64,000 bases of DNA from Lithospermum erythrorhizon (lineage: Eukaryota; Streptophyta; Magnoliopsida; Boraginales; Boraginaceae): contig JADFUC010000391.1 of NCBI GenBank assembly GCA_019722365.1, positions 806,001 through 870,000 on the forward strand, written 5' to 3'. Positions 45,481 to 59,343 of this stretch are shown piece after piece. Position 1 is the first letter of the stretch. The number at the start of each line of letters is the position of its first letter. A program made the translations under genes and the position numbers. The notes beneath the pieces were generated by a model, which was not told where the DNA came from, made no database searches, and was given only the letters and a program-made list of their open reading frames with translations.

Positions 45481-47734
45481 TCACAGAGGACTAATTGAAT
45501 CGTCGTTTGCAGTAGGATTAGACGGTGTCTCTGCCACGCCACCAGTGTGAAGCGCCTCAGCCAATGGTCCACCGCCACTAGGAAATGGAATCCAAGAATG
45601 GGTACTTAAACAGTGTGCACCTTTGTTCCTATAATCGCAATGCCCTTTTTGGATCTTCTCCATGGACAGTGTGAGTGAAGAAGGGGAAATATTGCCTCTT
45701 GGTGATGAGAGGGAAGAACCATTATTGGTGGTCCTAATAAGACTATCATTGGACCATGCATCAATAAATCCCCCTTTTGTCTGCTTATTAGAGTTGAGGA
45801 AAAACTGGGATTCATCTATTGTGAGGCTAACATCTCTAACTGCACTTGAATGTGTATAGGAAAACATATTCATGCTCTCCCCCTCATATTGTTGCTGAAA
45901 TAAGGATAGATGATTATCAATTCTCGGGTTTATGAAATTTGGCCATTGTTCAACTCCCATCACTTTGTCCTCCATCACCAAATTTTACATCCCTTCAACA
46001 TAAACAAAAACAAGAAAATCAATTCAACATGCATAAACCTTAATTCAGTATCCAAGATGAATTATTCACTCAAAATAATACTACCTCCATCCCTAAAAAA
46101 TCATTACATCATTACTTTAAATCACAGAAAATTAACAAACTTTTACGATCTTAATCGACATCCAAAATTTTTATTCAATCAAAATAACGTTTAATAAGAA
46201 ATACTAAAACATCACATAATCGATATCTTTTTCAAAGAATATATAATGTTATTATAAATTATTAGTTCAAAATCTAAAGACAACCTTCATTAAAATCAAA
46301 AACGAATAACAATCTTTAAGAACTGGGATGTAATATGACACTCAAGGCCTAATATGTCCAAACTAACTACTTATAGTACTAAAAACTTATAATCTCTGGC
46401 TACATGGATCCTGTGATTCATAATAATTGAATTAATCCATCCTTCCCAAATTGTTAGTCTAGTTTACTCATCATAGCCAAGTTTAATTTTTAAAGGCTGG
46501 CCTTTATAAGACTAAGAATGTTAACTTCATGTCACATTACACTACCACGCCCTCTTATCTTATTGATCAAGTAAGAAGATATAATATTTCAGACTACTCT
46601 TAAACGTCCATCTCAAACAATCTCCTTAACAAATATAAGGTTCTGTACCATCCAACCCCTCTTATCCCACTTAGGGGCTTTTAAATCCATTGGGCATCAC
46701 ACTACAAAAAAAATCTTACCCTTGCATTAAGATAGGCTAAGTACCATAATTATAAAACTTACATCCCTGTCAACAAAAGTCATGATACTAAGATCAGTGT
46801 TCATCTTAGATAAAACATGAGATGTCCCATTTGATTGTCCACTTGTTTCCACCATAATAGGACTATTCTTAAGAGTAGTAGTATTATTGAGCCTAGTCTT
46901 TTTGTTGCTGTTGATAATACCATTGTTGTTATTGTTGTTATTTTGGGAGACAAGAGGTTGAACTTCCACATGCTTTCTTGAACGGGGACGGCCTCTATGC
47001 ATATGGCGCTCACAATATTTCTGATTTGGAGCCACATCTCTTGAACACCTCCATTTCTTTCCATCAGTTCTTTTGCACCTCCCTGGCTCTGCATCTTTGC
47101 TATTTGATGCTCCTGATGAATATCCCCACCCATATAAATCAACTCCTCTAGCTGAAAAAATAAGAAAAAGGGTATGTAAAAATGTAACCTTTAATGCAAG
47201 AAAATGTTTCCACTCCACTCTTGAGCCAATTCAAAAACAACATGTTAGATATTATCCAACCCCTTACAAAGTTTAGATGGAAGGCTCTTAAAGGTAACGG
47301 GGATGTTAATATAACAAAATTAAATGTAGAATTCAGCATTAAAATTAAACATAAAAAATCTAAAGAAATCAAGACAGTTGATCAGACCCTTTATTAGGAG
47401 GGACTTGGTGAGAGGAAAGAGAAGATGAGTGGTACAGGAATATTAATATAAAAAGGGAGACTTTTCAAATATATTAGTACATATTAATCGAAGTAAATGT
47501 AGAATTCAACATGAAAAAGAAACATAAAAAAAATTGAAAATGGATGAAGAATAGTTGATTACTTGTACTAGTAGTAGTAGTTGTCGTAAATTGAGAAGAA
47601 AAACTAGTGGTGAGAGGAAAGAGAAGATGAGTAGGCACAGGGATAGATGCCATCATGTACTTATAGATCATAGCTTGTCTCTCCAGTTCTTTCCACTGTG
47701 CTGTTGTAAATGGAAACTGCAAAGTTGCTGCCAT
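45481..47734 (-). CDS. Growth-regulating factor (GRF) transcription factor
   Basis: Coding exons on the minus strand: 47734-47563, 47151-46763 and about 45969-45481, roughly 349 residues. GRFs bind DNA through the WRC domain and recruit GIF co-activators through the QLQ domain to drive cell proliferation in leaves and other organs. QLQ (residues about 8-43) reads [20 protein letters not shown], then [15 protein letters not shown] (about 78-121) has [20 protein letters not shown] and [19 protein letters not shown], with the C3H zinc ligands (C-x9-C-x10-C-x2-H) and a basic nuclear-localisation run. After an Asn-rich linker the last exon has [14 protein letters not shown] and [12 protein letters not shown]. 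The third exon's acceptor (ggag/gacaaag) is poor, and a small extra exon could be hidden in the 793-base intron. That intron also holds a MITE and a SINE piece. The family is certain; the member is not. Confidence 0.88.
46077..46340. mobile_element. Stowaway-like MITE in GRF intron 2
   Basis: The left end (tactacctccatccctaaaa) and the reverse complement of the right end (tattacatcccagttcttaa) form imperfect terminal inverted repeats about 255 bases apart, with TA at the edges. The interior is AT-rich and non-coding. Confidence 0.5.
46600..46712 (+). mobile_element. SINE fragment in GRF intron 2
   Basis: Contains caaacaatctccttaac, then ataaggttctgtaccatcc and aacccctcttatcccactta. This follows the order of the plant 'ggtaaggttgcgtac...cc' SINE core on the plus strand. 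It is degenerate and incomplete. Confidence 0.45.
46964..46984 (-). promoter_or_regulatory. miR396 target site in the GRF mRNA
   Basis: The mRNA strand carries cgttcaagaaagcatg followed by tggaa, the conserved 21-nt miR396 site of plant GRF genes, with its characteristic bulge relative to the miRNA. It encodes RSRKHVE at the end of the WRC domain. miR396 cleavage or repression at this site limits GRF activity in maturing tissue. Confidence 0.92.
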
Positions 47735-50700
47735 TTCTCCTGTTCAACAATATACACACAAACTCAACAAACAACTAATAAACCTCTCTTTTGTTCTCAA
47801 AGGATTAAATAGGAGGAAATCAAATTTCATCATAGATATTTACCTTTGATGACAGCTGTCTTCAAAATGAATGAGGAGAGAACAATAAATAAGGGGTAAT
47901 GATTTTTCAATTTAATTCTTGATAGTACACTTCATTTCTTTGTTAGACAATCTTCAATAGTTATAACTATTTGGAATGAAAAAATAGTTTTCAATAGCAA
48001 CTTTTTTATAGTTCCTTTTTTGTAGGAAGTTTTTCAAAAACTAAAAATTTTCTTCTTTTGATAAAAGGAGGTGAAGAGTGTGCATATTTATGGGTTAATT
48101 TTAATGAAAATTGAAATATTATTCAAAACTACCTATCAGGTATCATAATAATTTTTAAAAATATTCTACGCAGATGTTAATAATACGACGCTGGGCGACG
48201 TTTTTTATTTTAAATACTACCTATCGTGAGATATTATTATTTTTTAACGGCGACCCGCAATCACTATTTCGAGGTGTTCTGTGTGTTTCATCCAGATAGG
48301 CATTGACCAATAAATCATTGGCATGGCGAATCGAACTCTACGACCAATATCAAAAAATTCACATATTCCACCAACTTATCAAGTATTAAAGGATGGAGTA
48401 GTAGAATATGTTATCTTGAATTCATTTTTACACTAAAATTAAAATGAAGTTATCAAGCGATACTTTTACTCGACAAGTGAAATGTCCTTAATGGTAGGAA
48501 TGAGATATCATTTAGCTAAATAACAAGCCGAGGGTTGGTTTTATTTGGGGATTGAAAGGCGGGACGAGTAGGGTCGTTAGCAAATTTTGTATTTATTCGG
48601 TATTCAATTTGAAAAACTTGATTCAATTCTCCTTCTGATTGATTTATCGAGATGGATTTAGATAAAAAGAAATTATCGATATAAGAAACAATCTGATACT
48701 TATCCGGCTTGATATCGTCACACCCAATTAATCTTAGACTTATTAAGAAATTAGGCTTAAAATTCCAAATGAGATCGATTTTGAAACTTAAGCGATTTTA
48801 ATCTATTGCAACTCTAAACATATTACGATCCTCTCATTTCATTTTTAAAAAAAAAGTACAGATGAAATGACTAAACGCTCTTTCAGTAGTGTCAGCATGA
48901 CGTCACGCCGACAAAATTAACTGGTACTTAACTAAAATTGTTGAAAGATTACCCAAGATTGATTTCAAAACAAAAGAATCGACCGAAACCCTAAGCTAAA
49001 CATAAACGATCGACGACCATAATCCAAACATAATTGATCATTCATGTCTTTTGCCCTATTAAAAATATTATAAGGGTGCAAATTGTTTGTTAGAGTTTAT
49101 AATGCTCAAATAAGCAGAATCAAAAATAGGAATAATATTACCAAAAGACATGATAAGGTTGATGGTCCTATCTTCTTCTCTATCAACTCTTGGTTTGTTC
49201 TCCAGTTGTGCCTAATGGGACCACTCAACAAGCGGCATCATCATCAACATAACAAACAAATGAGAATTGACGGTGTTGATGATGACCCATCATCATAATT
49301 TTCTTGGAAGGAACTAGTACTTATTTGTTTTGTTGCTAGTTCATACCATACCAAAAATAACCATGTTTCTATTTGTTGTACTATGTTGATATTCATGATA
49401 TGTTGTGAATGTATTTATGAAATACATGCAAACTATAAAAACAATTACTATAATGTGAGAAATTATGGATAAGATATCACGATATTGGGGAGCACAAGAA
49501 CAGACGAAGTCGAAATAGATAATAAGCATTAAATCAAGCTCGAAAGAATTTAAGTGACGAAATTTTATATGATAAGTGCATTTAAATAACCCGACTTTTT
49601 AATATGATTCAAGAATATTCTGGGAAGATCAAATGTTTGGCTTAAAATAAACTCGAACTGGGAGCATCAGATAACCAAATGACTACTCATCTTTTCCTCA
49701 TAAATAAACGACACGACACTGCATTGACACTCCTACTCGCTTAACGCCACCTCGCTTGGGCCACTAAAGTTTCAAGAATCTATTCTAATAAAATCTTCAT
49801 CCTAACTCTAATCAAACAAATACAAAAAAATTTTTCTTCTCTCCTTTATTGTGAGCTTTCCCCTTCCTCTACCCAAATTTCCTTCCATTTTCTAGAGAAA
49901 TCGCCTCGCTTAACCTCCTCTCAAATATCTTTATTACCTAAGCGATAACTCGTTTCGAATTTTATTTATGTTTGTGCCGCTAAAGCCATTGACTTTCACG
50001 ATTTCGCCTAAAAGTTAAAAAATAATAAATATTTCGGAAACATACATGTATAATCCAAGTTTAAGAATTCTGATGTTTGAATACGTTGACGAGCATTATT
50101 TTTAAATGATAATTAAACGTGTTTCATTGACTATTTTGGGATCTGGGCTGTAATTTTTCGAAGAAAATTTAAATAAATTAGTAAACATAATTCATATATA
50201 ATAATTTTCAGTTTATGAGCCCTTTATAACATTTGGGCATTTATTACTGTACATGGTATACCTCGCCCAATTTTGGAGTTAAATTCTAATTGCTTACTAT
50301 TTTCAAGGATGAATTACTAAAACGGCTAACTGCATTTAATTGAAGTTTAAAATAAATTGGATTTCAGTAATTTGAAGTTTTATGTGTTACATAACAAATT
50401 TGGTTATTTTAAAGGTTTAACTATTTATTTGATTTCAAGGGTGTTAAAATGACTATAATTTTATTTGAATGATTTAAAAATATATTTTATCAGTTAAATT
50501 ATTTTCAGCTAAAATATATAAGTACTATAGCTATATTTTGAGTTAAAAAAAAAATATAATAAATCAATTTAAAATAATTTGATATTTATGTGTGTTATTT
50601 ATAAAAGAAAAACGTGGCGAATTCCTCAAAGAAAATATTAGTCAAATAGCGATTTAATTTTATATATCTAATAATTCTCGGGGATAATGTTTGGTTATTT

Positions 50701-53700
50701 AGGATGGTCAAACATAAAATAAACAAATTAGATCATAAAATTGTATTAGGAGAGTAAAACATAATCAATGGTGACGTTAACAATTTAAATCGTTGAATAA
50801 AGAGTCGAATGCTTAATTCGCAGTTTAAACTAACTTAGCGGAATACGGGTAGAGTTTGCTTTTGCTCGCGAGTATATTCACGCTACGCGAAAATTAACTT
50901 CAATAATTTTAATTCTTTCATATATTAGCGCTTATATATTTTGGTACGTGTCGATGCGGATTATATCGTTTGTATATCGGTTTCGCCATGATCGAATGCT
51001 ATGTTATCACAGGTCGCTTTGTGATTATTACGACCGTGGCTAAGGACAAGGCCAAGGCGCCATCAGATATTATTTGTCGCTGCTATGGTGTATTCTTTTC
51101 GCAGTTGGATTAAAGTGAGTCGAGATTACGATATATATACATCAATGTATAGTCAATTTATGACGCGATGTACGCATATCGGGAGTAAAAGAGCTCCCTG
51201 GGCTTTATGATCGTTACATATCAAGTGCAGAAATTACCTATCTTATGATCACACGATATATGTCGTGGTAATTTTTTACTCAAGTTTTGACGTTATTTAT
51301 TTTGTCGACCAACCATTATTGATCGTTGTTTTATCTGAACGAATATTCGACATGCCAGAAATGCGTATAAATACGCCAGATAGCGTGATTATGTTTTATC
51401 TCAAGGACATTAATAAGAGTAATATTATGTAATTTGGAAGTAGTTGTTAATTTTGTTAGCCTTATTACTTGCTAAGATATGCTCTTATATATAAGTGGCA
51501 GTACGACCATAATAAGTGGTTTGACATCATTCAAGCAGATTTCAGATTCACTAAACTTCAGCCTACCTCCTTTTTCAGCGACGCAAGATTTTTATGCCTG
51601 TGGATTTTTAGGAGTTGATTATCATATTGCTACGAGATGCATTATCAGTCGTTGACAAGCATCTGAAAGTGTTTTGTACAAAGTCCTCAACAGTCCTTTC
51701 TCCCATTTGCTTTCCTCTTGTTGCGGTGTTTCTAGAACTTAGATGTTATATATTGAGTGGCCATGTTTATATACTACCATGACGTCTCTGGGACGAGTTG
51801 CGGTATCGGTTTTCATTGTATTATTCCAAGTCACGATGTATGATTATGTGCCTCCATTTATTTAATTATGTGGCGCACAGCATTCACCACGACATTAAAG
51901 CTGTATTATTATTATTAATGTCAAATGAAGTTATTTTTACGTTGCTATCCATCGATCTATACCATGCTGCATGCGCCAGCACGATCTTAACCTCGCACGA
52001 TTCGAGTGTCACACTTTGTCTGGAACCCCAAGTTCACGGAAGAAGATAAAAGTCAACCCTTTATGGCACCCTTGTGACTATCTCCACAGATAATTCATCT
52101 CCCTAAATATTTTACGCCACATCACATTATTCTCTCTTCTATATCATCACATTATTCTCTCTATAAAGATATTTCAAAAAAATTATTTCACTTTATCTCC
52201 CCAAGCTCACTATTTCTCCTCCTATCACAATATTATTTCATTTTCTTTTTAATGAAAGAAAAAGAGAGAAAATCGTAATTTTTTCAGATCCAAATTAAAC
52301 AAACTTACTCTATTTATGTATTCAAAATAAAAATATTGGTGTAAAAAATCGATGAAATAATATGTCAAAATAACAATTAAATTGGAAGATAAAAGTAAAA
52401 GTTGAATGTCAGAAACGTGTCTGTGGGGCTTAAGTGCTTTATTTTGGTCATAATTGTGAGAATTATTGAATAATTCTTTCAAAATTGAGCACAAAGATTA
52501 TCCTATCAAATACCTCCCTACTAGAACCAAATACTCTCCAAGTATTTCAAGTTATTGAGGTGGTCTTAGCAAAATACTGCTACATCAGGTACATGTTGAG
52601 GTTGTTCGATTTGGCCTTTCCGGGGCGATTCTGTACGCTTAAGTAAATTATATTCATTTAGGTGCTTAAAGACCGGATAATGAATATATAATGTGAATTT
52701 TGAAGCATTGACAAAGATTACATTCCCTCATTGATCTTTATAACATTTTAGCAAGTAATTTGCTGCCCATTAATGAATATGGGGTTTAAATCAGTATATT
52801 GAAATTTTGTCAAGTGCGATTAGAATTTTTTGTGACTATGTATGGTAAAAATATTGAAATATAATTAAAGTAGTTAGTTTTAAAAAGATGAAAGATAATA
52901 TTATTATAAAATTTCGTCAGATCAAGGACATTAATTTTTACGATCGTATATATAACAAAGACATTAAGTTTTTAGATGGGCAAAGTTAGACTATATATTA
53001 ACTAGTTTTAATGTAAAATCTATGAAAATGTCATCGTCAAGTATAGGGGTACAGCTTAATGTTATTATCGAAAGTATATATAGTACTCCATAGTAGATTA
53101 GTAGTCAAATGCAAGTAATACTACAAGATTAAAAAAAAAGTTACAAATTTCACAATCCACTTCTTAATAACCACAATGTTAAATTAAACATTACACCTAA
53201 TGACCTCTCGAATGAGTTGTAAATTTCATCCATTGATACATTAACTACATCAAGTTGACGCGCTCATAATTAATGCCAAAATTGCAATTTTACCATTCAC
53301 TTATCAATGAGTGGAGTAAAATTAATATGAAGATAATTGACATCACGATGTTGAATTGCGATAAATGCTAAAACCACTACTATGGCCTATGGGTATCAAT
53401 GTCTCCTAAACTGGAAAGTTCGAAAATTGATATGTTAGATGATTATTTAATCATAACATAATCTAAAATCTTAAATTACATGATTATCACATATATATAA
53501 AATAATATGTAATTGGGTTGACATACCTCCAGCCATTAGAACGTAGATAGGATATCGCCGGAGATTGTCCTCACCAAAAGCTACTTCAATAAAGAAAGAT
53601 GATTTCTTCCTCTTTGCCTATGTCTTCTTTCTTTTACGCATACTATAATATTTTCTGCAATTTCATTTTTTAATGTAAAAAAGAGCGCATTTATGCGTAG

Positions 53701-53939
53701 AGTGTTTAATTGTAAATTAATCTCTATTTTAATATGATATTAACCATCCATCATGGCTACTTAATCCTCATGATTTGTAACAATCAGAACGGCCAACGGT
53801 TTTACAACATTAATATGAAAATTAACATCCTACTAATGACCATCTTATTCAGTGAGAAATTCAAATTGTTTCAATTTCATAATATTCTTTAATGACATGC
53901 CGCCTAAACGATTTCGACGAACCAAAGAAAAGCGTAAAA
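47735..53939. other. Large intergenic, repeat-derived region, no gene recognised
   Basis: The first few hundred bases are the GRF promoter side. The rest is AT-rich with scattered GC-richer islands (48180-48310, 48880-49020, 50800-51420, 52590-52640) that look like decayed LTR elements; no coding domain was found on either strand. Local features: a roughly 85-base duplication at 48130-48240 (ctacctatcaggtatcataa / ctacctatcgtgagatatta); pyrimidine-rich repeats of cacattattctctc at 52125-52165 and a hairpin-like ttttctttttaatgaaagaaa at 52238. Short ORFs (49083-49298, 51798-52049) look random. Confidence 0.4.
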
Positions 53940-54250
53940 TAAAGCCTTTTAAGCAGAATCCCCTAAACTATGCTGCCCTCGAATTTTCCATCTTGTCAAA
54001 AGACTGCATTTTCCTCAGAAATGCTCCTTCTGGCTCACTCACCCCCCAGCCCCCTAAAACTAATTTTCCACCTTTAAATATTTAAAATGATTATTTTACT
54101 TTTAACACTACACAATGGAATAAGAGTCACATCTTAAAATATTTTACATAATTGAAATAAATTCACAATCTTTTTTTCTTTAACACACCCCACCCCATCC
54201 CCCTAACTTTCACCAACATCCCTCCCCTTCCCCTCCCTCGTAAACCATTG
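53940..54250 (+). repeat. Dispersed repeat family, copy B
   Basis: Closest relative of copy A. Its ordered strings actaattttccacc, atgattattttacttttaac, actacacaatggaat, gtcacatcttaaaatatttt followed by acataattgaaataaatt, and the C-rich tail caccccaccccatcccc parallel 2590-2860. Non-coding. Confidence 0.55.
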
Positions 54251-56169
54251 CCCTCACCCCCTATCACCAGGCTTAAAAAGTGAAAAATTAGAAAAAGATT
54301 AAAACTTTATTCAATCTTGTTGAAAATCAGAGAAAAAAAAGAAAAAAAAAATCAATTTCAACATGATTAATCAAGTTTTTAATTTTTTCCAAGTAACAGC
54401 TGTGAAATTAAAGCAAAACAACAAGATTCAATATCTTCTTAGAGGAAAAACGAGTGTAGTCCATGAAAGCTCGTGCTGATCGTCAAATTGATTAAAAAAC
54501 AAAATATGTATGATGCGCCCACCATGATTTCTCACTACTGGCTCCAGTATTTCATTTGAGTTTGGTTTTCATTTTTTTTACTCTTTGGGGTGCGATACCT
54601 CAGCTTGCCCAAAGTATGACATGCGCCCATCAAAGTTTGGTTGAAGGACAAATTTTAGGAGATGGTGCTGCTAGCGGCGAACTTGCTTTCGATAAAAATG
54701 TATTAGCAGCTTATATGCAGCGTCGGCACCCCGGAAATGGCACTCATTAGCAAATATTCTAGATATTTAAAAATATTTATAGCTCTTTTTATTATTACCT
54801 GAATACGAATCATTAATCTACGATGCTCTGCTACTGAAAAGGATCATCACTAAATTTAAATATCACATTTAGAGGCCCATTTATTCCGCAATTTAGACAA
54901 AAATGGAATTCAGGATGTTGATCTTGAGTAGAGACAGGGGTGATATTTTAGTAGGTAAATTAACACCCAGGTGGTGAAAGAATTCGCTCCTGTGGAGGTC
55001 CCCTTTATGGATAGATTGTTATGATGATTGCTAATTTTTTAGTTGCTCTTTGTTTTTCCTCGCGATTGACGACGCCGGTCATTATCACGTTTTGCCTTTG
55101 ATCAATGGCTGCAGAGTCGGGCCACGGGGCGGCGGCTCTGTGTGCGCTGCGATCTGGGGTTAAGGCCCAAGCCTTAACGCGGGGCTGCCTCGATCTCATC
55201 TCTAATGATGCGGCTGAATACGGTCGGCATCGATTCGGAGACTTACGAGCCGAGCCGAACGTTTAAATTCAATTATTCCGATGAACTCGAAATGGTCACC
55301 GAACATGTTCGGCTCGGTGAATGGATTAAGAGGTCCAGTTAAATAGTTAGGGTTCATTAGTAATTTTAATCCAGTTTAGGTCCATTAATACCCTTAGTCC
55401 ATTAGTATATCTCCCTTAAATACTAATAGTCCAAATACAAAACCCTTTTTAATCCAATAGTTTTTAATCCCTTTAAGAAAAGCCCCTCCTGGCTCCATGA
55501 TTCAAATGCCTCCCCAAATCCCCTTCCCCTCAATGCCCCTCTAAATCAAAAGAGAGGGCTTGGCTGGACTTGTCGCACATTAACCACATACTACCTCTTA
55601 CCCAACCCTAATCCCAACCTTAACCGCAAAGGGAAAGCTAGCAACACCACCGAACTTTAACACATGCAATTCACTCTCAAGTCCTTCCACTCTCGTGCCT
55701 TAATGGGCAAGCTTCCAAACTTAAGAATCAATATTTCAATTATTATTGTTTAATCAGGTATTCAATTAGATATTTCAATAGTTTTAATTTGGGATTTTAA
55801 TTAATATTTCAATTTTTCAACTTGGTTCAATTAGTTCAAATTGAGATTTTGATTGTTATTTTAATTAGGATTGAACTTCAAATCTCCTATTTCTCCTCTG
55901 TTTCATCATTTGTCGAACCAAGCTTTTTTCTATGGTTCACAAATTCGAGCCGAACTTAAGTTTTAATAACGGTCAATTTTGACCTTCAACTCAATCGAAC
56001 CTTAAAGGTTAAGATTTGAGGATTTCTCGAAATGTAATCGAAGTTGTTCGGCGTAACCGAAAGCCAACTCAACCCTCGCGATATTCGGTGGTTCGCCATG
56101 TGCTTAATTGCCAAAGGAGCTGGGGCAAGCAAGAAGTGTATGGTAGCTATTTTTAATTACGTAAAATAT
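54251..56169. other. Intergenic, repeat-derived, no assigned gene
   Basis: An ORF at 54556-54750 (+, 64 residues, includes VEGQILGDGAASGELAFDKN) has a codon composition unlike its AT-rich surroundings but matches no family I recognise. 55060-55330 and 55900-56100 are GC-richer and rich in 'gagccgaac' / 'gttcggc' motifs like the hAT-type element at 12 kb, suggesting one or two decayed hAT ends. The reverse ORF at 55005-55199 is not convincing. Confidence 0.35.
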
Positions 56170-56395
56170 TTAAATGCCTATATACTTTGTACAGAAATGT
56201 TGTAATTTAAATAAGCCATTTTAATGTACGGGTAACATAGTCATTTAACGCTTTGTCTCAGGGTATAATGTAAGTGGATAAGATAGTCATTTCAATCGCG
56301 TATTTGCAGAATATAATAATAATTCATTATGTATTTTATTGAAAATTAGGTTAATATATTGGATAAAATGGGCCATTTCACCTGCATACCTATTT
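56170..56395 (-). repeat. Dispersed repeat family, copy D (inverted)
   Basis: Reads as the reverse complement of copy A: atagtcatttaac, tataatgtaagtggataaga, tagtcatttca, attttattgaaaattaggt correspond to the complement of 2590-2700. Non-coding. Confidence 0.5.
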
Positions 56396-58095
56396 TTCAC
56401 TATTTTTTATTAAATTATCAACTGGGCCGATTATATGGGCCAATTAATCACATTTTACATTTTCAACATACTTTTCATCAGCTTTATTTTTCTTAATTTA
56501 CGCCAAGAAACGACCAGAAAGACAACTAAAAGCGAACTGACGAAATAATACATTATGAACATCATAAAGATCTGATCCGTTCCCAAAATGTATTTATCAT
56601 CTAAAAAAAATTTTAGCTTTTTCACAATACCGTTTATTTTTATTATACGTTTACAATTCCAATGTAGGCTTTTTTTACATTTTCTATGAAGTATTTTCTA
56701 TGTAGCTTTTTTACAATTTCAACGTAGATTAATTATCTCCTAATAAAAGTTAATTCTTCTTACGAAAACGTATCATCTATTTCAAATTTAGCATGTAGAT
56801 TTGAGCAATTAATATTTTCGGAAAAATTAAATGAATGTTTCATAATGCTTAAATCGCCATTCAATATTATTGATACTTGTCTCAATGGTTCCAACATTAA
56901 TAGTACCATTGTGGATTTATCAATTTTTTAAGTCTATAATTGCGGTATCTATCATTTTCCGTGTGATGGAACAAGATCACAGTAGTCAGGTCCACTATTT
57001 ATTAGCTTCATTATCTTTCATTAAAATACAACCACACATACTCACTAGGAGACAAGCTCGAGTATAGTATAGTTCAGTGCATTTCTTGTAGAAAATGAAT
57101 ATTTTAATCTGTATTACTCAGCATTGTTATTTTGTTTGGTAATTGTGAAAATGGCTTCGCTTGTTTGCTGATGAAAATAATGTCTTAATTAATCAACTTT
57201 GATTCTTTGAATTTATAACTTCTCAATTTTCACTATTTAATAGACAAACCGGTATATTATGTGATGAAAAGTATGTTATGCTCGACTTAGGAAAATAATT
57301 GTAACCTAGCATATTTATGATGTCTAGGTTAGACACCAATAATAATAACAATGAAGGACACAATTATCATAATGTTATATCTACATTTTTGTCATTAAAT
57401 AGAATCAACATACATAGTTCTGTAAAAACATGGATTTGATAGGGTCAATGAATCCTACAAAAGATATACTACGATGAGAGTAGCTTAATAGGAGTAATTG
57501 ATGTAGTATGATTATGCATTTTGAACTATTGAAATGAAAGATGACAATTCATAGAAAGTGGATAGTTCACATGACACATGGAAATCTTATCTCGATAGTG
57601 TCTTCCTTGGATTTTTTGTCGCATTGCATTACAAATTAAGAAAAATAAAAATTAATTAAAAATAAAAATACTACAAAATTTCATTTTTTTTAAAAGCATA
57701 TCGAAAACGTAAAAACTATTTATTATTATAAAACGACAACCATAAAAAAACAATTTTTTGTTACTAAAACGACAACTATAAAAAATAGAGGAAGTAATAA
57801 TCAGAAGAATTGATTGGAGTTTGTTGGACAATCATGATTTTAGTGCAAAAATATATATATGTCTCTGAAATAATCTTGTTAAATATACGCGCTTGCCTTT
57901 CAAATGGGCCTCACCCGAGTTTGCTACCCAAATTGCAATTCATGAAATTAGTTGGCGACCCTGGCTTCTTTTCGCTTTGCATCATGGCCATCAATAATTA
58001 ACAATATTGCTTTTATTAGAAGGATATCCGTTCCATTTTATATATCAATTTTTGACATATCAATGAAATATTGATAAGTATATATGTTCATTATG

Positions 58096-58129
<34 letters not shown>

Positions 58130-59240
58130 GATTTGGTAGGAATTGAGATAGTTGATCGCACACATTTCTTTTATAGATAACCTTCTTCGTATAAGTAGCT
58201 CAATTCAACCAGCTTCATGTAGTTTAGTACGACTTCAGATCAACGGTCTCATCCCATGTCTCAATTCATGACACGAAAATCCATGTGAAAATAAATATAA
58301 TATGATAAGATAGTGAGGCCCAATTCTTTTTTTCAAAAAAAATATTACAGTTGGCCCATTGATACACCAATCAAGACATATGATCCCTTCTAACTTTGTA
58401 CGGAGTCTATTAGACGAAAAAATAATTTTCCTTTATACGGAATATTTCTTTTATTCATAGCTAATTCTTTCATCATAAATCATTTTAATCATATTATAAT
58501 ATTTTTAGAATCAAATTAAATACAAACAAATGAATATTAAATTCATTAATTAGTTGGTTCATGGAGTAATAAGCAAAACGTATACTATTTTCATTTTAAA
58601 TTAATTGACTTTTTCACTTTTCGAGACGTAACTTTAATCATTAATTATTTTTTAAATATATTATAAAAAATTATAATAAAATAATATTACGAAATATTTT
58701 TAAAACGCCATTCAATGATATAAATCTTATATTTTTTAAGCAGAATTTTTTCTAATCAATTAAAAATTGACACGTAATCACAAAATGTCAATTAATTTGA
58801 AATATAAAAATTAACTATTTGTAGGAAAAGACATGAACCGACAAGTAGCTGTGTTATCCTTATCTTGGAAGATATTTTTCGGTCCCGTAGTTTACTAGCA
58901 TACCACCGCCAAGGGAACACATAATCTCTTCAAATCTTTTGATACTAAATTTTAAGTGAAGGCGCCAATATTCATCGCACTATTCTCTGCTTGCTCCACC
59001 TACTGTAATATTTTTTTTCATTCTATCTATTAAACATTCAAAACACTACCATATTAGCCATTCCGTCAATGACCGCACTCGACCAAGACTTTTTTAGACG
59101 GGTTGTTCTTATAATTATTTTCTAATTGCCGCTTTAAACTAAACCTTATAAAATAAGACTGTTTTGTAATTTTTAAGAACTTATCCTTTGATAAAAAATT
59201 AAAAATTAAAAATTAAAAATAAAATAAACAATTACCAATT
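56396..59240. other. Intergenic, no gene recognised
   Basis: AT-rich DNA with an (AT)n microsatellite at about 58098-58128. A block at 58600-58800 has 'ttaattgactttttcac' and 'gtcaattaatttgaaatata' facing each other, possibly a decayed MITE. Short ORFs at 56870-57067 and 57810-58001 look random. Confidence 0.45.
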
Positions 59241-59343
59241 CATCTTCCATACCTATCCCATCTTACTCCCACTGGCTCCTCATTTTGCATCCCCAACCAC
59301 CAACCACCTTCTTCTATCCCCAACCACCACCACCTTCTTCATC

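Noticed and set aside
45910..46194. Forward ORF of 94 codons
   Set aside because: It overlaps the GRF intron and a MITE; no protein family resemblance.
55005..55199. Arg/Ala-rich reverse ORF in a GC-rich island
   Set aside because: Composition follows the GC island; no family resemblance. Also considered as an rRNA or organelle fragment, but no conserved rRNA or plastid string was recognised.
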